From Dicaeum eximium (Eukaryota > Chordata > Aves > Passeriformes > Dicaeidae), in the NCBI GenBank assembly GCA_013396995.1, contig VWZP01006688.1:682001-746000 (forward strand): a stretch of DNA of 64,000 nt, in the 5' to 3' direction. This document shows, one piece after another, positions 28,101 to 37,860 of the stretch; within the stretch, counting starts at the first letter, position 1, and every line of letters begins with the position of its first letter. Position numbers and translations under genes: made by a program. The notes beneath the pieces were generated by a model. That model ran no database searches. It was given only the letters and a program-made list of their open reading frames with translations, and was not told the DNA's origin.

Positions 28101-31100
28101 GTATCTCTCCAAAACAACCTGAACTCTTTCTTTTAATGTGGTCTAACATTTCACCTTCTCCAAGCTGTCCACAATCAAGGCTCAGTCCCTCTTCCCCCCA
28201 TCAAGTGACTACTGTAAGTGTAAATGCCATTATCAAATAGCAGCTTAGTGTTTGATTTTGTTTACACAGTTTAGTTTAGTACAGTTCAGCATCTGGACAT
28301 TTAGCATCACTGATGTTACATAATCTCCAGGAATTTTTCTTTTAAATAATGGCAAAATGCTAACAACCCAGCAGGCTTTATATTCTCAGACAGTGGTAAA
28401 AGAACATCTTAAACACTAGGAAACAGAGAATGAGTGTTTAACATGTGGCCAGAAATGTAAAGAGCTGCTTTAGATCAAGCCAGGCAGAACATCCTTCATT
28501 GCAAGATGCACTTGAGTTTTCTACTGTTTTCTGACCAGCACAGTGGAGTCAAAAATGGAAAAAGAAAAAGGTGGGGAGGGGATAGATGAAAGGAGGGAAA
28601 AAGAAGGAAAGGTAACAACAAATAGTTCCCCTGCAGAATCTGGAAAGGGCCTTCTAGGCATTTTCACCATCCACAGAAGCAACACAGGAAACATCTCCCT
28701 GCCTTAGACTGCAGGGCCTCATTGTGCTCTGCACCTTCTCCTGGGCAAAGCCCCAAGGACGATTTAAGCACGGCTCTAACTGCAAATCCACAGCTGAGGT
28801 CCCGCTGGCAGCAGAGCTAGGGAAATGCCACGGGGCTTGCTGAAAGTGAGGTGGATGTTTGGGTGTTCTGGCTGATCCAGCAGGTTTACTCAAGTCCTGG
28901 CGAGGGCAGAAACTGCGCCAAATCCCCACCAGCATTGCCAGAGAAATCAGCACCTTCTCAGCTCTGCTCTCAGATTTGGCTACTGTATATTAACACATGA
29001 TTGTCGTTTACTTCTGCTTTCCAATAAATCCATCATGACCAGAGGAGTAGAATCAGTTTTTAAACTAATTTAAAAACATTTTCACATGGCTGGGGGAAGT
29101 CTTCGACTTTGCTTGTTTTTAAGATGAGAAGTGCAGCTTAGATTTTAAGATCAAATATCCTGTATTCATAGCTACTGTCCTATTCAAGTTACTGAAACAT
29201 CACCTTTTTCAAAAGGTGACTAAAAATCATAAGCTATTTTTTTATCATTTACTGAAACAGTAATTCTTAGCAGCAGTTGTTGGGTATTGGCAAGAACTGC
29301 TCAAAAGGGCTTTAATTATGAATGAAAAGGGACTTAATTTGTTCAGTCACCTGTTTTGTAATGCTTGGCCTTGGGTATTTTGAAAGCTCTGTTCACTGGT
29401 ACCAGCCTGGAGTCCATGCTCATCACAGGGGTGCTGCTTAGCCACTAAATCCAAAGGCTGCTCTGTGCATGAAATGGTTGCAGAAATGGAGCTTCTGCCA
29501 ACAGGGCTGGATATCAGTTTGGGCATGCAGCCTCTACACAGCCCTTTCCAAGTGCTCAGGTTTTAAGGGGACAGTATGTTTCTTTTTGTAAACTGGCAAA
29601 ACACTCAAGCCCTTGTCTGTCAAGGGAGGAATTTTAAAGAGATCAAATCCTGCTATTAATCAGCCTGGTTCTCAGCCCTTGGATGCCAGCTCCAGCATCT
29701 ACTTGCTCTGCTTCCAGCATCAAACATCCCCCTGTGCACAGTCAGAGTCACTGCAGAACAGTTTGTTGCAGACTCAAACCTCATGGCTCTGTGTAGGAAA
29801 ATCCTGATATGCCCCTAGCACACGGAAGCATCTCTCAGAATGGAACTTACATGTGGATCAGCTATTCCACACACACCTAGCCTAGTTTTGCTCACTTAAG
29901 AACACAGATCAGAGCAATTCCAGTTCGTTAGTACAGCTTTAAACCAGTTTAATGCAGAGAACAAGTCCAGCCCCAAACATCAGATACCCACATGAACACC
30001 TGGCCAGATACCTGAGCTAATTGCTGGCGTTACCTTTAAGAATTGGGGACACAAACCACAAATCTCTGATCACAATCTCATCTCTGCAGTGCCATGCTGA
30101 GCAACCAATACTAATTATGAAGAAATATCTGAGTATATGAGAGGCACCACTATTGCCACATAAAGCAGGGCTTCAAAGTTTAAAACAAGTGCTGCTGACA
30201 GCTAAAAAGGAGGCTCCCACATTACCTGCACTTTGGTGGTAATGACAGTGGGCTAATAGAATCAAAGACTCATAATGTTGTCAGAAAGCAGGTTCAGGTT
30301 ACTCGCTAGTTCTTAAGCTGTTATTAGCTATTATTAGTGAAGAGGAAAAATACAGGGGCCTAAACTTTTTAAAAGCAGAGGATTATCAGTCCTTCCACTA
30401 TTAAAAACAATTTCTCACTTTACAAACTTTTGGCGCTGGCAGCTGTTTCATTTGAGCATGTAACCAGCTGCCCTCTCTGCCTCCCTCCTGCCCCTTGAAC
30501 TCAAAAACATTTTCATGTCACTTAGGAAAAAAAAAGAGAGTAACATTTCTAACAACCTGCAGTTTGCTGGATAGTTCCATAATCGTACCTAGTTAAAGAA
30601 AGCCTTTCAAGGGCCAAATACTTCTTTAACCATTTAATTGATATGACCTTGAAGCATTCACAGCAATCTCCAGTAAGGTTCAATAAAAAGCAGATGTTGC
30701 TACAGGCTTGGTGAAACGGGCTTTTATTCTCGTGATGGTTTTCTCTCACACAAAATCCTATTGCACAAGAAAGCTCTCTATGGAGTGGATGTGATTCACA
30801 ATTACAAACATCTCTGTTTGGTTTTCAGAGACTCTTACTTTTTGAGGGAACTCAACTTTTGGAGAAAAGACCTGCTATTCAATGATTCTTGAAAAAGCTC
30901 CAACAGTACAAGGGCAAATGAAAGTTTCCAAAACCTGAGGTCCACAAGGGGCTAATTCCCCTGAAAATTCAGGCTTTTAACCTGTGATCAGGAGGTTTTT
31001 TTTATCTGCTCACAGTGATCAGTATCCATCTACCAATGCATCAGCCTGAAATCATGAAAATGACCTTTGTGTTGGTGGTTAGCTATCTGGAAACAACAGA

Positions 31101-32067
31101 TTTTTCTGGCACTCTGTGTTTAGTGATCCAGGCTTGGACAGCCTGTAGCTCTTCTGTTCTATGGGCCTCATCACAAAAAATATGGCCAAGCAAATGACAG
31201 CATGTGCTTTGCTAACACAGCACTTGCTTGCAATGTATGAATCCCAATAAGGAACTTTGATGAAGCACATATTTTGGATATATACAGTTTACAGATAAGC
31301 TACCTCTAAAACAAGCTAGCAGTTTGTGATAACTGTGATGGAGGGCAGAGATTTACCAGCTACAACAGAGAAACAGTTTTCAGGAACTTCCAGCTTTTAT
31401 GTGCAGTTTTGCCACTGATTTGTCACATAACATGGAAAATATCATTTAACCCCCATGAGCCACAGTTCACTCACTCACAAAAAACTTCAAAGCCAATGCA
31501 GCATTGCATCTATTTGAGTGTTAAGGGGGATTTGAGGTTTAATCTGACTAACATCCTTTCTAAGTCTCTCCCAGTATTAACATCAAGCTTCAGCATTTGG
31601 TTTGGACACACAAGCATTCTTCACTTGGTTTGTTTTGCCAGTCTAATCACTGTCAGGAGTTACCACAGAGGTTCAGACCTTCCAAGGACAAACACCATGA
31701 ACCACCAGCTGTGCTGAACATGCGAAAGGGCCAAAGCTTTTTAAAAAAAAAAAGAAAAAAAAAAGCATAGAAAATCACTGAAACAGCTTATTTCTGCACG
31801 TACCTGTAACTCTGACTGTAAAGTTTCCCAGGACCTCGTTGGAATGCCTTGGCTTGCAACTGTACAGCCCCGAGTCATCATATGACACATTGATTATCCT
31901 CAACAGTTTTTGTCCAATATGAGTTCTGTTGGTAGGTGCAATTCCAATACCATCTTTAAACCAGAAAACAGACACAGAAGAGCCTTGGGTGTTACAGGAA
32001 AGTTCAATGGTATCTCCATTTCCAAACACCAACTCTTCCAGAAAGGCGGTCTCGCTCCTCAAGTATT
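1090..32067 (-). CDS. FGFR3: Fibroblast growth factor receptor 3 (partial: exons 3-16, joined)
   Basis: This is a single-pass receptor tyrosine kinase that binds FGFs with heparan sulfate at the cell surface and signals through FRS2-RAS-MAPK, PLC-gamma and STATs. It is best known for restraining cartilage growth. Fourteen exons were placed by reading splice sites; with IIIc they join in one frame to 1,900 nt (about 633 codons). Order: Ig D1, acid box, D2, D3 (IIIb or IIIc), one TM helix, juxtamembrane, kinase with GEGCFGQV loop, VAVK lysine, HRDLAARN, DFG, twin activation-loop tyrosines and APE. FGFR3 rather than FGFR1, 2 or 4 is indicated by DYSFDTCKLPEEQ, ARDVHNIDYYKK, NTPLVRITRLSSSDGP and the D1 sequence, which match chicken FGFR3 as I remember it. 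Exon lengths match human FGFR3 exons as I recall them, except exons 3, 4 and 10. The signal peptide and the final kinase and tail exons are missing from view. Confidence 0.96.
1161..2751 (-). other. FGFR3: FGFR3 intron 15
   Basis: 1,591 bp with canonical GT-AG ends. No other feature seen. Confidence 0.9.
2752..2874 (-). CDS. FGFR3: FGFR3 exon 15: catalytic loop, DFG, activation-loop tyrosines
   Basis: 123 bp, 41 whole codons, from TCACAG acceptor to GTAAGT donor. It starts CIHRDLAARNVLVTED and ends with ARDVHNIDYYKKTTN. It carries the catalytic Asp of HRD, the DFG Asp that binds magnesium, and the paired activation-loop tyrosines. The second Lys of YYKK is the position of human K650, the thanatophoric dysplasia hot spot, and is unchanged here. 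Confidence 0.98.
2875..3589 (-). other. FGFR3: FGFR3 intron 14
   Basis: 715 bp. It holds a perfect 31-bp tandem duplication at 2982-3043; otherwise nothing recognised. Confidence 0.9.
2982..3043. repeat. 31-bp perfect tandem duplication
   Basis: The unit beginning agctcctggctctgtg occurs twice back to back (2982-3012 and 3013-3043) with no mismatch. Perfect identity suggests a recent event or a length-variable site. Confidence 0.95.
3590..3780 (-). CDS. FGFR3: FGFR3 exon 14: kinase hinge, insert and helix E
   Basis: 191 bp from CGCAG acceptor to GTGAGT donor. It encodes the hinge (GPLYVLVEYASKGN), the kinase insert with DYSFDTCKLPEEQ, and helix E ending in ARGMEYLASQK. The insert sequence is the best single discriminator for FGFR3 against FGFR1 and FGFR2. 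Phase agrees with both neighbours. Confidence 0.98.
3928..4038 (-). CDS. FGFR3: FGFR3 exon 13: helix C and N-lobe
   Basis: 111 bp from CTCCAG acceptor to GTATGT donor. It encodes [20 protein letters not shown] and then IGKHKNIINLLGACTQD. It contains helix C with the glutamate that pairs with the catalytic lysine, and the molecular-brake Asn of KNIIN (human N540, mutated in hypochondroplasia), which is conserved. Intron 13 on its far side is only 147 bp. Confidence 0.98.
4039..5231 (-). other. FGFR3: FGFR3 intron 12
   Basis: 1,193 bp, GT-AG. Nothing else recognised. Confidence 0.9.
5232..5353 (-). CDS. FGFR3: FGFR3 exon 12: glycine loop and ATP-binding lysine
   Basis: 122 bp from CCTCCAG acceptor to GTATGA donor. 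It encodes [20 protein letters not shown], then IGIDKDKPNKAITVAVKMLK. The GEGCFGQV loop and the Lys of VAVK bind ATP. It enters with the last base of an Arg codon split with exon 11 and leaves one G for the next exon. Confidence 0.98.
5446..5591 (-). CDS. FGFR3: FGFR3 exon 11: juxtamembrane segment
   Basis: 146 bp. It starts VSLESNSSMNSNTPLVRITR and ends at DPKWELTRSR, where the Arg codon is split. With the end of exon 10 it forms the stretch that binds the PTB domain of FRS2. The donor is GTCAGT, weaker than the consensus because position +3 is C. The acceptor is a tandem AAGCAG that may allow one extra Gln. Intron 11 is only 92 bp. Confidence 0.97.
5592..6464 (-). other. FGFR3: FGFR3 intron 10
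   Basis: 873 bp, ending in the tandem acceptor AAGCAG next to exon 11. Nothing else recognised. Confidence 0.9.
6465..6652 (-). CDS. FGFR3: FGFR3 exon 10: transmembrane helix
   Basis: 188 bp from CTGCAG acceptor to GTAACA donor. It encodes the extracellular stalk AEELMEMDDSG, then SVYTGILSYGTGFFLLLLVL and VLVIVWRMK, a clear single membrane span with a basic stop-transfer, and then the cytoplasmic segment ending FPLKRQ. The residues equivalent to human G370, S371, Y373, G375 and G380 are all present. It is one codon shorter than the 191 bp I recall for human. Confidence 0.97.
6653..9239 (-). other. FGFR3: FGFR3 intron 9
   Basis: 2,587 bp between the IIIc and TM exons. No exon, RNA gene or clear repeat seen. 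Confidence 0.85.
9240..9384 (-). CDS. FGFR3: FGFR3 exon 9: IIIc alternative half of Ig D3
   Basis: 145 bp from GTAG acceptor to GTATTT donor. It encodes TAGVNTTDKELEILYLRNVT, then [20 protein letters not shown] and SAWLTVLP. In the FGFR family this is the mesenchymal isoform with broad FGF binding (known from the family, not shown here). It is mutually exclusive with exon 8, and both leave the same single G, so either joins exon 10 in frame. The donor is weak. Confidence 0.97.
9626..9631 (-). promoter_or_regulatory. UGCAUG (RBFOX-type) motif upstream of IIIc
   Basis: A hexamer in the pre-mRNA about 240 nt before exon IIIc. RBFOX proteins bind UGCAUG and affect FGFR2 IIIb/IIIc choice; whether they act here is not shown. 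Confidence 0.4.
10188..10193 (-). promoter_or_regulatory. UGCAUG (RBFOX-type) motif downstream of IIIb
   Basis: A hexamer in the pre-mRNA about 295 nt after exon IIIb, where RBFOX binding usually favours inclusion of the exon upstream. A chance occurrence cannot be excluded. Confidence 0.4.
10488..10638 (-). CDS. FGFR3: FGFR3 exon 8: IIIb alternative half of Ig D3
   Basis: 151 bp from CTGCAG acceptor to GTAAAC donor. It encodes SWISKNAEADANLNLFNVTE, then QDEGEYLCRANNFVGIAEK and PFWLHIRKPKP. This is the epithelial isoform of the family. It lies 1,103 bp upstream of IIIc, the usual order, and is open and intact, so both isoforms appear encoded. Confidence 0.97.
10639..13920 (-). other. FGFR3: FGFR3 intron 7
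   Basis: 3,282 bp between IIIa and IIIb. No gene or recognisable mobile element seen; a C9 run lies near 11885. Confidence 0.85.
13921..14111 (-). CDS. FGFR3: FGFR3 exon 7: first half of Ig D3 (IIIa)
   Basis: 191 bp from TTTTCAG acceptor to GTTGGT donor. It encodes the D2-D3 linker ERSPHRPILQAG, then LPANQTVVVGSNVEFHCKVY and the Ig strands to GTPYVTVLK. The RSP of the linker corresponds to human R248, S249 and P250, sites of activating mutations, and is conserved. The exon ends in phase 0, so IIIb and IIIc begin cleanly. The donor is weak. Confidence 0.97.
14112..14542 (-). other. FGFR3: FGFR3 intron 6
   Basis: 431 bp, GT-AG. Nothing recognised. Confidence 0.9.
14543..14666 (-). CDS. FGFR3: FGFR3 exon 6: second half of Ig D2
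   Basis: 124 bp from TTTTAG acceptor to GTGAGA donor. It encodes [20 protein letters not shown], then YTCVVENKYGNIRHTYQLDVL. It has the second D2 cysteine in the YTC motif. It leaves one G that completes Glu with exon 7. Confidence 0.97.
14667..19149 (-). other. FGFR3: FGFR3 intron 5
   Basis: 4,483 bp. It holds a G-rich tract in the transcript sense at 16788-16809. No exon or repeat family recognised. Confidence 0.85.
19150..19319 (-). CDS. FGFR3: FGFR3 exon 5: first half of Ig D2, heparin-binding region
   Basis: 170 bp from TTCTCAG acceptor to GTAAGG donor. It encodes VPFWTRPDKMEKKLLAVPAA, then NTVRFRCPAGGNPTPSIYWL and KNGKEFKGEHRIGGIK. The KMEKK segment begins the heparan-sulfate binding site of FGFRs, and the RCPA cysteine is the first of the D2 pair. 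Confidence 0.97.
20924..21073. repeat. Imperfect tandem duplication around a single N
   Basis: The segment 20924-21013 recurs at 21016-21073 without about 34 central bases. Both end in the same ctgagggtttgca. An N at 21014 lies exactly at the junction, suggesting an uncertain local assembly. Confidence 0.85.
23500..23553 (+). mobile_element. CR1 LINE 3' end fragment (probable)
   Basis: The wording agataactttaaggtcctg followed by cccaaccctaaccatccta resembles the conserved CR1 terminus (gatctttaaggtcccttcc, aacccaaaccattctatga). Diverged and short. Confidence 0.5.
24410..26419. repeat. Left copy of ~2.0 kb direct duplication
   Basis: 2,010 bases that match 26514-28524 with about a dozen substitutions and one single-base indel by eye. 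The differences I see fall mostly in the first ~1.1 kb; the remainder looks identical. It contains exon 4 and parts of introns 3 and 4. Confidence 0.95.
25282..25335 (-). CDS. FGFR3: FGFR3 exon 4: acid box (left copy)
   Basis: 54 bp from TTTGCAG acceptor to GTAATT donor. It encodes SPSSGDDEDDDESEDT between split codons: the autoinhibitory acidic linker between D1 and D2, which competes with heparin for D2. It is identical to the exon at 27387-27440. I think one of the two is an assembly duplicate. It is shorter than the 66 bp I recall for human exon 4. Confidence 0.85.
25336..27386 (-). other. Sequence between the two exon 4 copies
   Basis: Intron 3 sequence of the left copy, the 94-N gap, then intron 4 sequence of the right copy. 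It most likely does not exist as such in the genome. Confidence 0.75.
26420..26513. other. Assembly gap (94 Ns) between duplicated contig ends
   Basis: The base before the gap is the end of the left repeat copy and the base after it is the start of the right copy. This is the signature of two overlapping contigs placed end to end. Confidence 0.98.
26514..28524. repeat. Right copy of ~2.0 kb direct duplication
   Basis: 2,011 bases starting exactly at the gap edge, with the same sequence as 24410-26419. After 28524 the sequence continues into unique intron 3, just as the left copy is preceded by unique intron 4. Confidence 0.95.
27387..27440 (-). CDS. FGFR3: FGFR3 exon 4: acid box (right copy, probable assembly duplicate)
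   Basis: Same 54 bases, same acceptor and donor as 25282-25335, inside the right copy of the 2.0 kb duplication. Both copies have phase 1 at each end, so if the duplication were real the mRNA could include both without a frameshift and would double the acid box. I infer that only one copy exists in the genome. Confidence 0.75.
27441..31803 (-). other. FGFR3: FGFR3 intron 3
   Basis: 4,363 bp from exon 3 to the right exon 4 copy. An A-rich stretch lies at 31741-31765 next to exon 3. No gene seen. Confidence 0.8.
31804..32067 (-). CDS. FGFR3: FGFR3 exon 3: Ig domain D1
   Basis: 264 bp (88 codons across split ends) from TTTGCAG acceptor to GTACGT donor. It begins EYLRSETAFLEELVFGNGDT and continues IELSCNTQGSSVSVFWFKDG to YSCKPRHSNEVLGNFTVRVT. 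It has the two D1 cysteines and the tryptophan of an Ig fold. It needs a G from the preceding signal-peptide exon, which was not found. Being symmetrical with exon 4 in phase, it could be skipped without a frameshift, as reported for FGFR family members. Confidence 0.97.
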
Positions 32068-35000
32068 CTGCAAAGGGAGAAAGAAATGGAGATGAATAAA
32101 CACAAGCAGGTGTCAGAGATAGAAAGAGTGTTTAAAAAAGAAACATATCTTGTATTTGCTCTGCTGATGCTTCCATGTGCCCAGACCTTCCCCTTGCCTG
32201 CCACAGGCAGGTAGCTGTGCAAAGACAGTCAGGTTTTTGGCTGATCTACGAGGATGGCTTTGACTCTGTAGCAACCAAAACACATTCACCCCACCAGGTG
32301 CATCACAACAAACAGCACAGCCCTCTAGAAGGGTCATTGCAACACCCAGTGCTGCCGGTGAGGGGGTGATCTGGCAGAAATAAGTGTGTGCTGGTAAGTT
32401 CACAGCTCAGTCTCATTTTGTTGGATCTCCTTTTGCTTATTGCTGTGAGTCTGTCCACAAACTCTACGAGACCCAGCAAGGACAGGATGTAAGGAGCAGA
32501 ACCGGGGATAAACCAAATTTCTTATGTGACTGAGTGACCCAAAGGCAACATCTGTAGGCTGAAGAAAACAAGGGGAAGGCTGGACAGAAGATGCAGGCTG
32601 GAATAGCTAAGATAAATTAAACCATCACTAGCTTCCTGCTGAAGTTATTCTGTGTTCAACAAAAGTGCAGAACCAAAGACACATTCATAGATTATGACTT
32701 CACTGTGAAACCAGTGCAAGTACAGCAGCTTCAAATAGCTGAGGATGTAGCATTGGCTCCAGGCTCTTTTGCCTTGAGGCGAAAGAGTTGGAGCAGGTTA
32801 TAGGATAAAAATGTATTGTTTTTCTCTTCTTGTCATGTGTGGTTTTATTCTTGTATAAATGTAAAGATTTAAAATAAAAAAATGTTGCAGTCAAAAGCCT
32901 TGGGTAGAAAGCAAGGATTCTGGGAGCCTGAAAAGGTGGTATTTCATGGGAGGTATTGTCTCACAGGAGGCAAAGCCCACACTCACTGGGATTACTAAGA
33001 ACCTTTCCTCATGATATGGCAGCAATTCCAACTCAAATATTTTATGGTTTGGCCAGAATGTTGTGGTGTTCATGCAGTCAAAGGTTTGCAGTGTTGAGTT
33101 TTTTTCCCTTTAATAAAATTTTTCCCTGAAAGCATATACTTCTAGTAAATCAAAAAAGAAGACTGAGCTCCATGCAGAATCTCCTTGCTATCAGATCAGC
33201 ACTCTTTGCTACATTTGAGTGTTCACCCATGGTCTCTTCCCAACTGGGATATATCTCTGGGGAAAATATGGTCAAGAAATATTCTGGCTTAACTGTTTAA
33301 GTTTTTTCTTCCTTCTTCTAGACTATGAGCATTTTTTCACTGGTATCAACTTTGGCTTCAAATTAAAAAGTCCTGTGGACAGTTCTGCACTTGCAAGACT
33401 GAGTACTGGCCTAACTGATGGAACCTCTTGCTGATCTAATCTACTGGAAAACAAACCCCACACAACTGTACTACAACACCCCCCCAAAAAAACCCCCACA
33501 GTTCTACCAAAGCTATTTGCCAAACGTTCAAGCCTTGTGTATTTTGGCTTTTGTATTATAAACCTACTGAACAGGAACAAGCCCAGACTAAGCACAGGCC
33601 AAACTGTACTGGTTAGCTATTTAAAAGGAAATAACTCTTTTTCAAAAACCATAATGAACCTGGGTTAATGACAAAGCAACAAAGAATTTTTATAAAATGT
33701 ATATATGGAATGTTGGAATGAAGAGGAAAGTAAGACTCAGCAAATAGACTGGGGTCTCAAGCTTCTTCTGTGGAATGTAGCAGCACCTCTTGCTTCTGAC
33801 AACTTTATTTTGACCTCTCTACCCTCAATCTTCCCAGTTGGTCTCCAGCAGACATTGTGATGCAAAGTTTGGTTCTAGTGACTTCACTCATACTGACTGG
33901 GAATAATCTCTGGATAGATGTAGTGGTGAATTAAAAAGAGGAAAACTAGTAATGGTCTTAATCTCACTCCTGTTAACTGTTTTTCAAACTTTTGTTTATA
34001 TACCTATGGCTTAAAAATTAGACAGGACCCAAACTGGAGATCTCCAAGAAGTATTTAAATGGGCATTCAAATGCTTTTAAGCACTTTCTCCAAGGTCACA
34101 CTTTAAGTGTGACCTAGGGATATTCCATTTTACTCTCATTCCTTATATAGCTTTCAAGTACAAAGATAAATCTGAAAGCAGAGACAGTCTCATTTCCATG
34201 CTTGAAACAGCAGGAGTTCAAAGCAGGGAACCAAAGCTCACACGTCTCACAGGGTGACCAGAGTCCAGCACCTCCTTCCTGCCTTCCAGTTGCGTGTGCC
34301 TGGTGTTTCCAACACCTTTTCAACCAGAGACACCAAGACATGAAGGAGACACGAAGTTGCCCCCTCTGAAGCCAACTCTCCAGCTATAAAAAAATGGGAG
34401 GGGACAAGCCAAGACAGCTGAGCCCAGCTGACCCAAGGGATATTCCAGACCATGTGACAGCATACTCAGCAGTAAAATTGGGGAAAGAAGGCAGAAGGGA
34501 GATTGTTTGGAGTGGTGGCATTTGTCTTTCTCAGTCACTGTATGAGGGAGCCTGGCTGTCCTGGGGATGGCTGAACACCTGCCTGGGGAAGTGGTGAACT
34601 AATTCCTTGTTCTGCTTTGCTTCTGTGTACAGCCCTTGCTTCTCTTATTTGCCTTTATGGCCACCCGTAAGTTTTCTCACTTTTACTCTTCCAATTCTCT
34701 CCTCCATCCTCTGAGATGGGGTGAGCAAGCTGCAGTGTGAGGCTGAGTTCCCAGACAGGATTAAACCATGACACACAAGTATAAATTACCAGGGAGTTAA
34801 CTCATGGAGGGGTTACAGGAGCCCCTGACACTGCCCAGCAGAGCAGGGATTAACACATTTGTAGCTTTAATGGGCTCTTTGAGACAAAGAGGCAATCTGA
34901 GTTGTGGGCTCCCAAGGTATGACTAAAATTCAGCTAATTATTAGTTTAGCCAAAGCAGTAATGACTTGAGAACCACCAAGAGATGAATCTAATGGAGATC

Positions 35001-36860
35001 AGCACTTGCAGCATCATCACTGCTCACAGCAAACACACTACAGAGAAAGAGACCATTTTTAAGCTGCTCAGAGGAGCAAAAAGGCAGCAACTGGCTGGAA
35101 ACACCTTCCACAACGAGGAGCAGTTGGCCCAGCAACGCTGAAATGCTTTTGTATGTATTCACTTATAAGGATAAGATACTTCATCTCTGTAGCTTCTTGG
35201 CTCATTCCAGCTATAATTCACTTTCTGTGTGGTTCACAGCTCCAAGTACTTAAGTGTGTCAGTATTTCCATCAGCTGTCTGCTCCTCTCAGACATCAATA
35301 CTTGTTTCTGGCTGAGCCTGGAAATGTTTTACTTTGGTTTTAACTCATTCAGCTCTCAAGTTATTTATTATTCAGCACAAAAGGATGAGGAAGAGGTGGA
35401 GGTTAGTGGGCTGCTCCCAGGCTGCTTATGGCCCCCAAAAAATCCAAGCCAACCTAGAGCCTGCCTGATGTCCTCCTGGGTGTCAGGGACTATTTCCAGA
35501 TGCTGCTGAGGACTGCTCCTGGGCAGCAAAGGCTCACAGCGAGGGGTGAGGGAGCCCCTGGGTCCCATGTCACCTCACAGGGTGCTGGATTCTGGCTCCA
35601 GAAAATTTCTTTCTCTTCACCTTTGGTTTTTCCCTTGGAATAACTTCCCACAACCCTACTTTTTCAAATGCTGAAGTGTTTGGGAGTCTCCTGAGGAACT
35701 GCTCTGGTGGGGTACATGCATTCCCCATCACCATCATCCTTTTCCTTCAGTGGGCATCCTGCAGCACGGGATCACCCACCACACAACTCAAACTACACTG
35801 AGACTCCCCCCACAGAGCACTTGAGGCACAAAACTTTCACTACCACCAGCAAGAGATTCCTCACCCTACCCTGAACCCCAGCAATCCCCAAGAGGCTTTC
35901 CAGGATTGCTTCAGAGCCCAGTGATGGAATGGACTCAGGCTCAATTCTAAGCAGATCATATTTTTCCCTTTTCAAGCTGGACAAGCTGTATTTGGCATGT
36001 TAACAAGCACAGAGACAGCAGCGCTCCACGCATTTCTCTCTTCAGGTTAATCTGAAGTAGTTTCTTGTTCTATGTATTTTATTACACCAAATCCACCGTG
36101 ACAGGATACATTGTAGGATCACAGAGCAGCAGCCATGCCAGAGCTTTCTCCTGTTGAGTTTGTTATCCCATTCCCAGGGGGATCATGGTCCCAGCCAGCA
36201 AACTGGTGAATAATTGCTGGAGGTGTATGAAAACCTCCAGAATTAGGGGCATAAACACAGCTGTGGTGGCAAAGAGCATGTACACTATCTCCAGACTCAG
36301 ACCAGCACTATGCCCTGTATATTTAGCCTTGGTTTATTCTAAGTAAGTGTCCTACCTGTGTTAACAGAATATTATTCACCCAGTGAATAATATTCAGGTG
36401 CTTTTCACAACACCTGTGTGGCTGTTCTCAGGATGGAGTCACTTCCCCACCTCACCTTGGGACTTCTGCACTGGGAAAAGCAAACTTCCCAGAAGGGAAA
36501 TAAAACACTTTCCTTGCCAAATATTGTTCATTTAAGACCCTAAATCTAAAAAGTATCCAGGAAAAGTGATAAGTGGCCTCAGTGTCACCTCCCCATAGGA
36601 ACCACGCCATGCACAGAACCCGCACCCCCATTCCCTCTGCCTCCTCCCAGAGAGGCAGACAGACCCTGGGGGAATATTGAAATCCTCCAAACCAGTCCCA
36701 GGCTCTGCAGCACTGCAGCCCCTGTGAGAGCTGGGCAGGATAAGATCGTGGGATCCCCTGTTTCCCCAGGAACCTTCCTTCCCCAGGCAGATAAGACTGA
36801 GGGAGCGGCACGGTCCGTGCAAACCCTCACTGCTCTGCAGGGACCTGATGGCATATTTTA

Positions 36861-37070
36861 CACACACACATATCTATATCTATCTATATCTATATCTAAT
36901 CTATATCATCTATATCATCTCTATATCATCTATCATCATCTCTATATCATCTCTGTATCTCTATATGTCTTTATCTCTTTATCTCTATATCTCTCTTCTA
37001 TATCTATATATCTATCTTCTATATCTATATCTATATCTATCTATATCCATCTATATCTGTATCTATATCT
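36861..37070. repeat. CA / TATCTA-rich simple repeat array
   Basis: A short CA run leads into about 200 bases of interrupted tatcta, tctatatc and atcatc units. The long apparent reading frames across it (Ile/Tyr/Ser-rich) are repeat artefacts. Confidence 0.95.
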
Positions 37071-37620
37071 CTTTGGCAGTGCTTTATGCAGAGCACAGCT
37101 TCCCCTCCTTTCTGCACAGCCGTGACAGTGCCAGAAGTGGAACATCCCTGTATGGCCATGGCCCTGTCACCCCAAAAGCCACCTCACCAGCCTGGCACAG
37201 CCAATATTTCAAATACATGCATGATATTATATAAAGTGCTTTGTGTACATATTTTCTACTACGTTTTATTTATAAAAAAAAAAGTATTACATAAAACCTT
37301 TTGTTTTCTCTCTTCCCCATGTCCTCTCCTGTTGTGAAGTCAAGACCCCTCTTGCACCACACTTCTCAGTGTCAGGCTGCGGCCACCCTGGGGAGAAGGG
37401 GCTTATTCTGGCAACCACAGCAGCACAGGATGCTTTGCTGAAGCAGAATCACCTCCCAAAGTGGTGTTTTGCTGGGTTATCTCCCCTGCTCACTGGGGCT
37501 CACACCCAGTAAAAAAATATTGCAAAAATAAAACATATGTATCTGTAAAAGTCCAAACTGTGATATAAAAGTATGTCTTTAGATAATCATATCTGAAAAG
37601 GTTTGCCTCCATTATTTCAC

Positions 37621-37740
37621 AGTATCACAGAACCACAGAATGATTTGCATTGGAAGGGATCTTAATAAATATTATCTCCTTCCAACACCCCTGACATGGG
37701 CAAGGACACCTTCCCCTAGACCAGATCACTCAAAGGTACC
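37621..37740 (-). mobile_element. CR1 LINE 3' end fragment
   Basis: The + strand reads tcacagaaccacagaatgat, then ttgcattggaagggatctta and gacatgggcaaggacacctt. This is the reverse complement of the conserved CR1 3' untranslated end, so the element points to the minus strand. Confidence 0.85.
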
Positions 37741-37810
37741 ACTTTATCTTTGCTATATTGCAAGTGTTTGCTTGGGAGGAGGCAGTTCTCCTGGAAAAGC
37801 TTAAAACAGC

Positions 37811-37811
<1 letters not shown>

Positions 37812-37859
<48 letters not shown>
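37812..37859. repeat. (ATA)n microsatellite
   Basis: About 16 uninterrupted ATA units, 48 bp; likely polymorphic. Confidence 0.97.

Positions 37860-37860
<1 letters not shown>

Noticed and set aside
24410..28524. A genuine tandem exon duplication giving a doubled acid box
   Set aside because: The repeat boundaries coincide exactly with the gap edges, which favours an assembly error; kept open only pending read evidence.
36724..37234. Plus-strand frames of about 130 codons rich in Ile, Tyr and Ser
   Set aside because: They are the translation of the TATCTA array.
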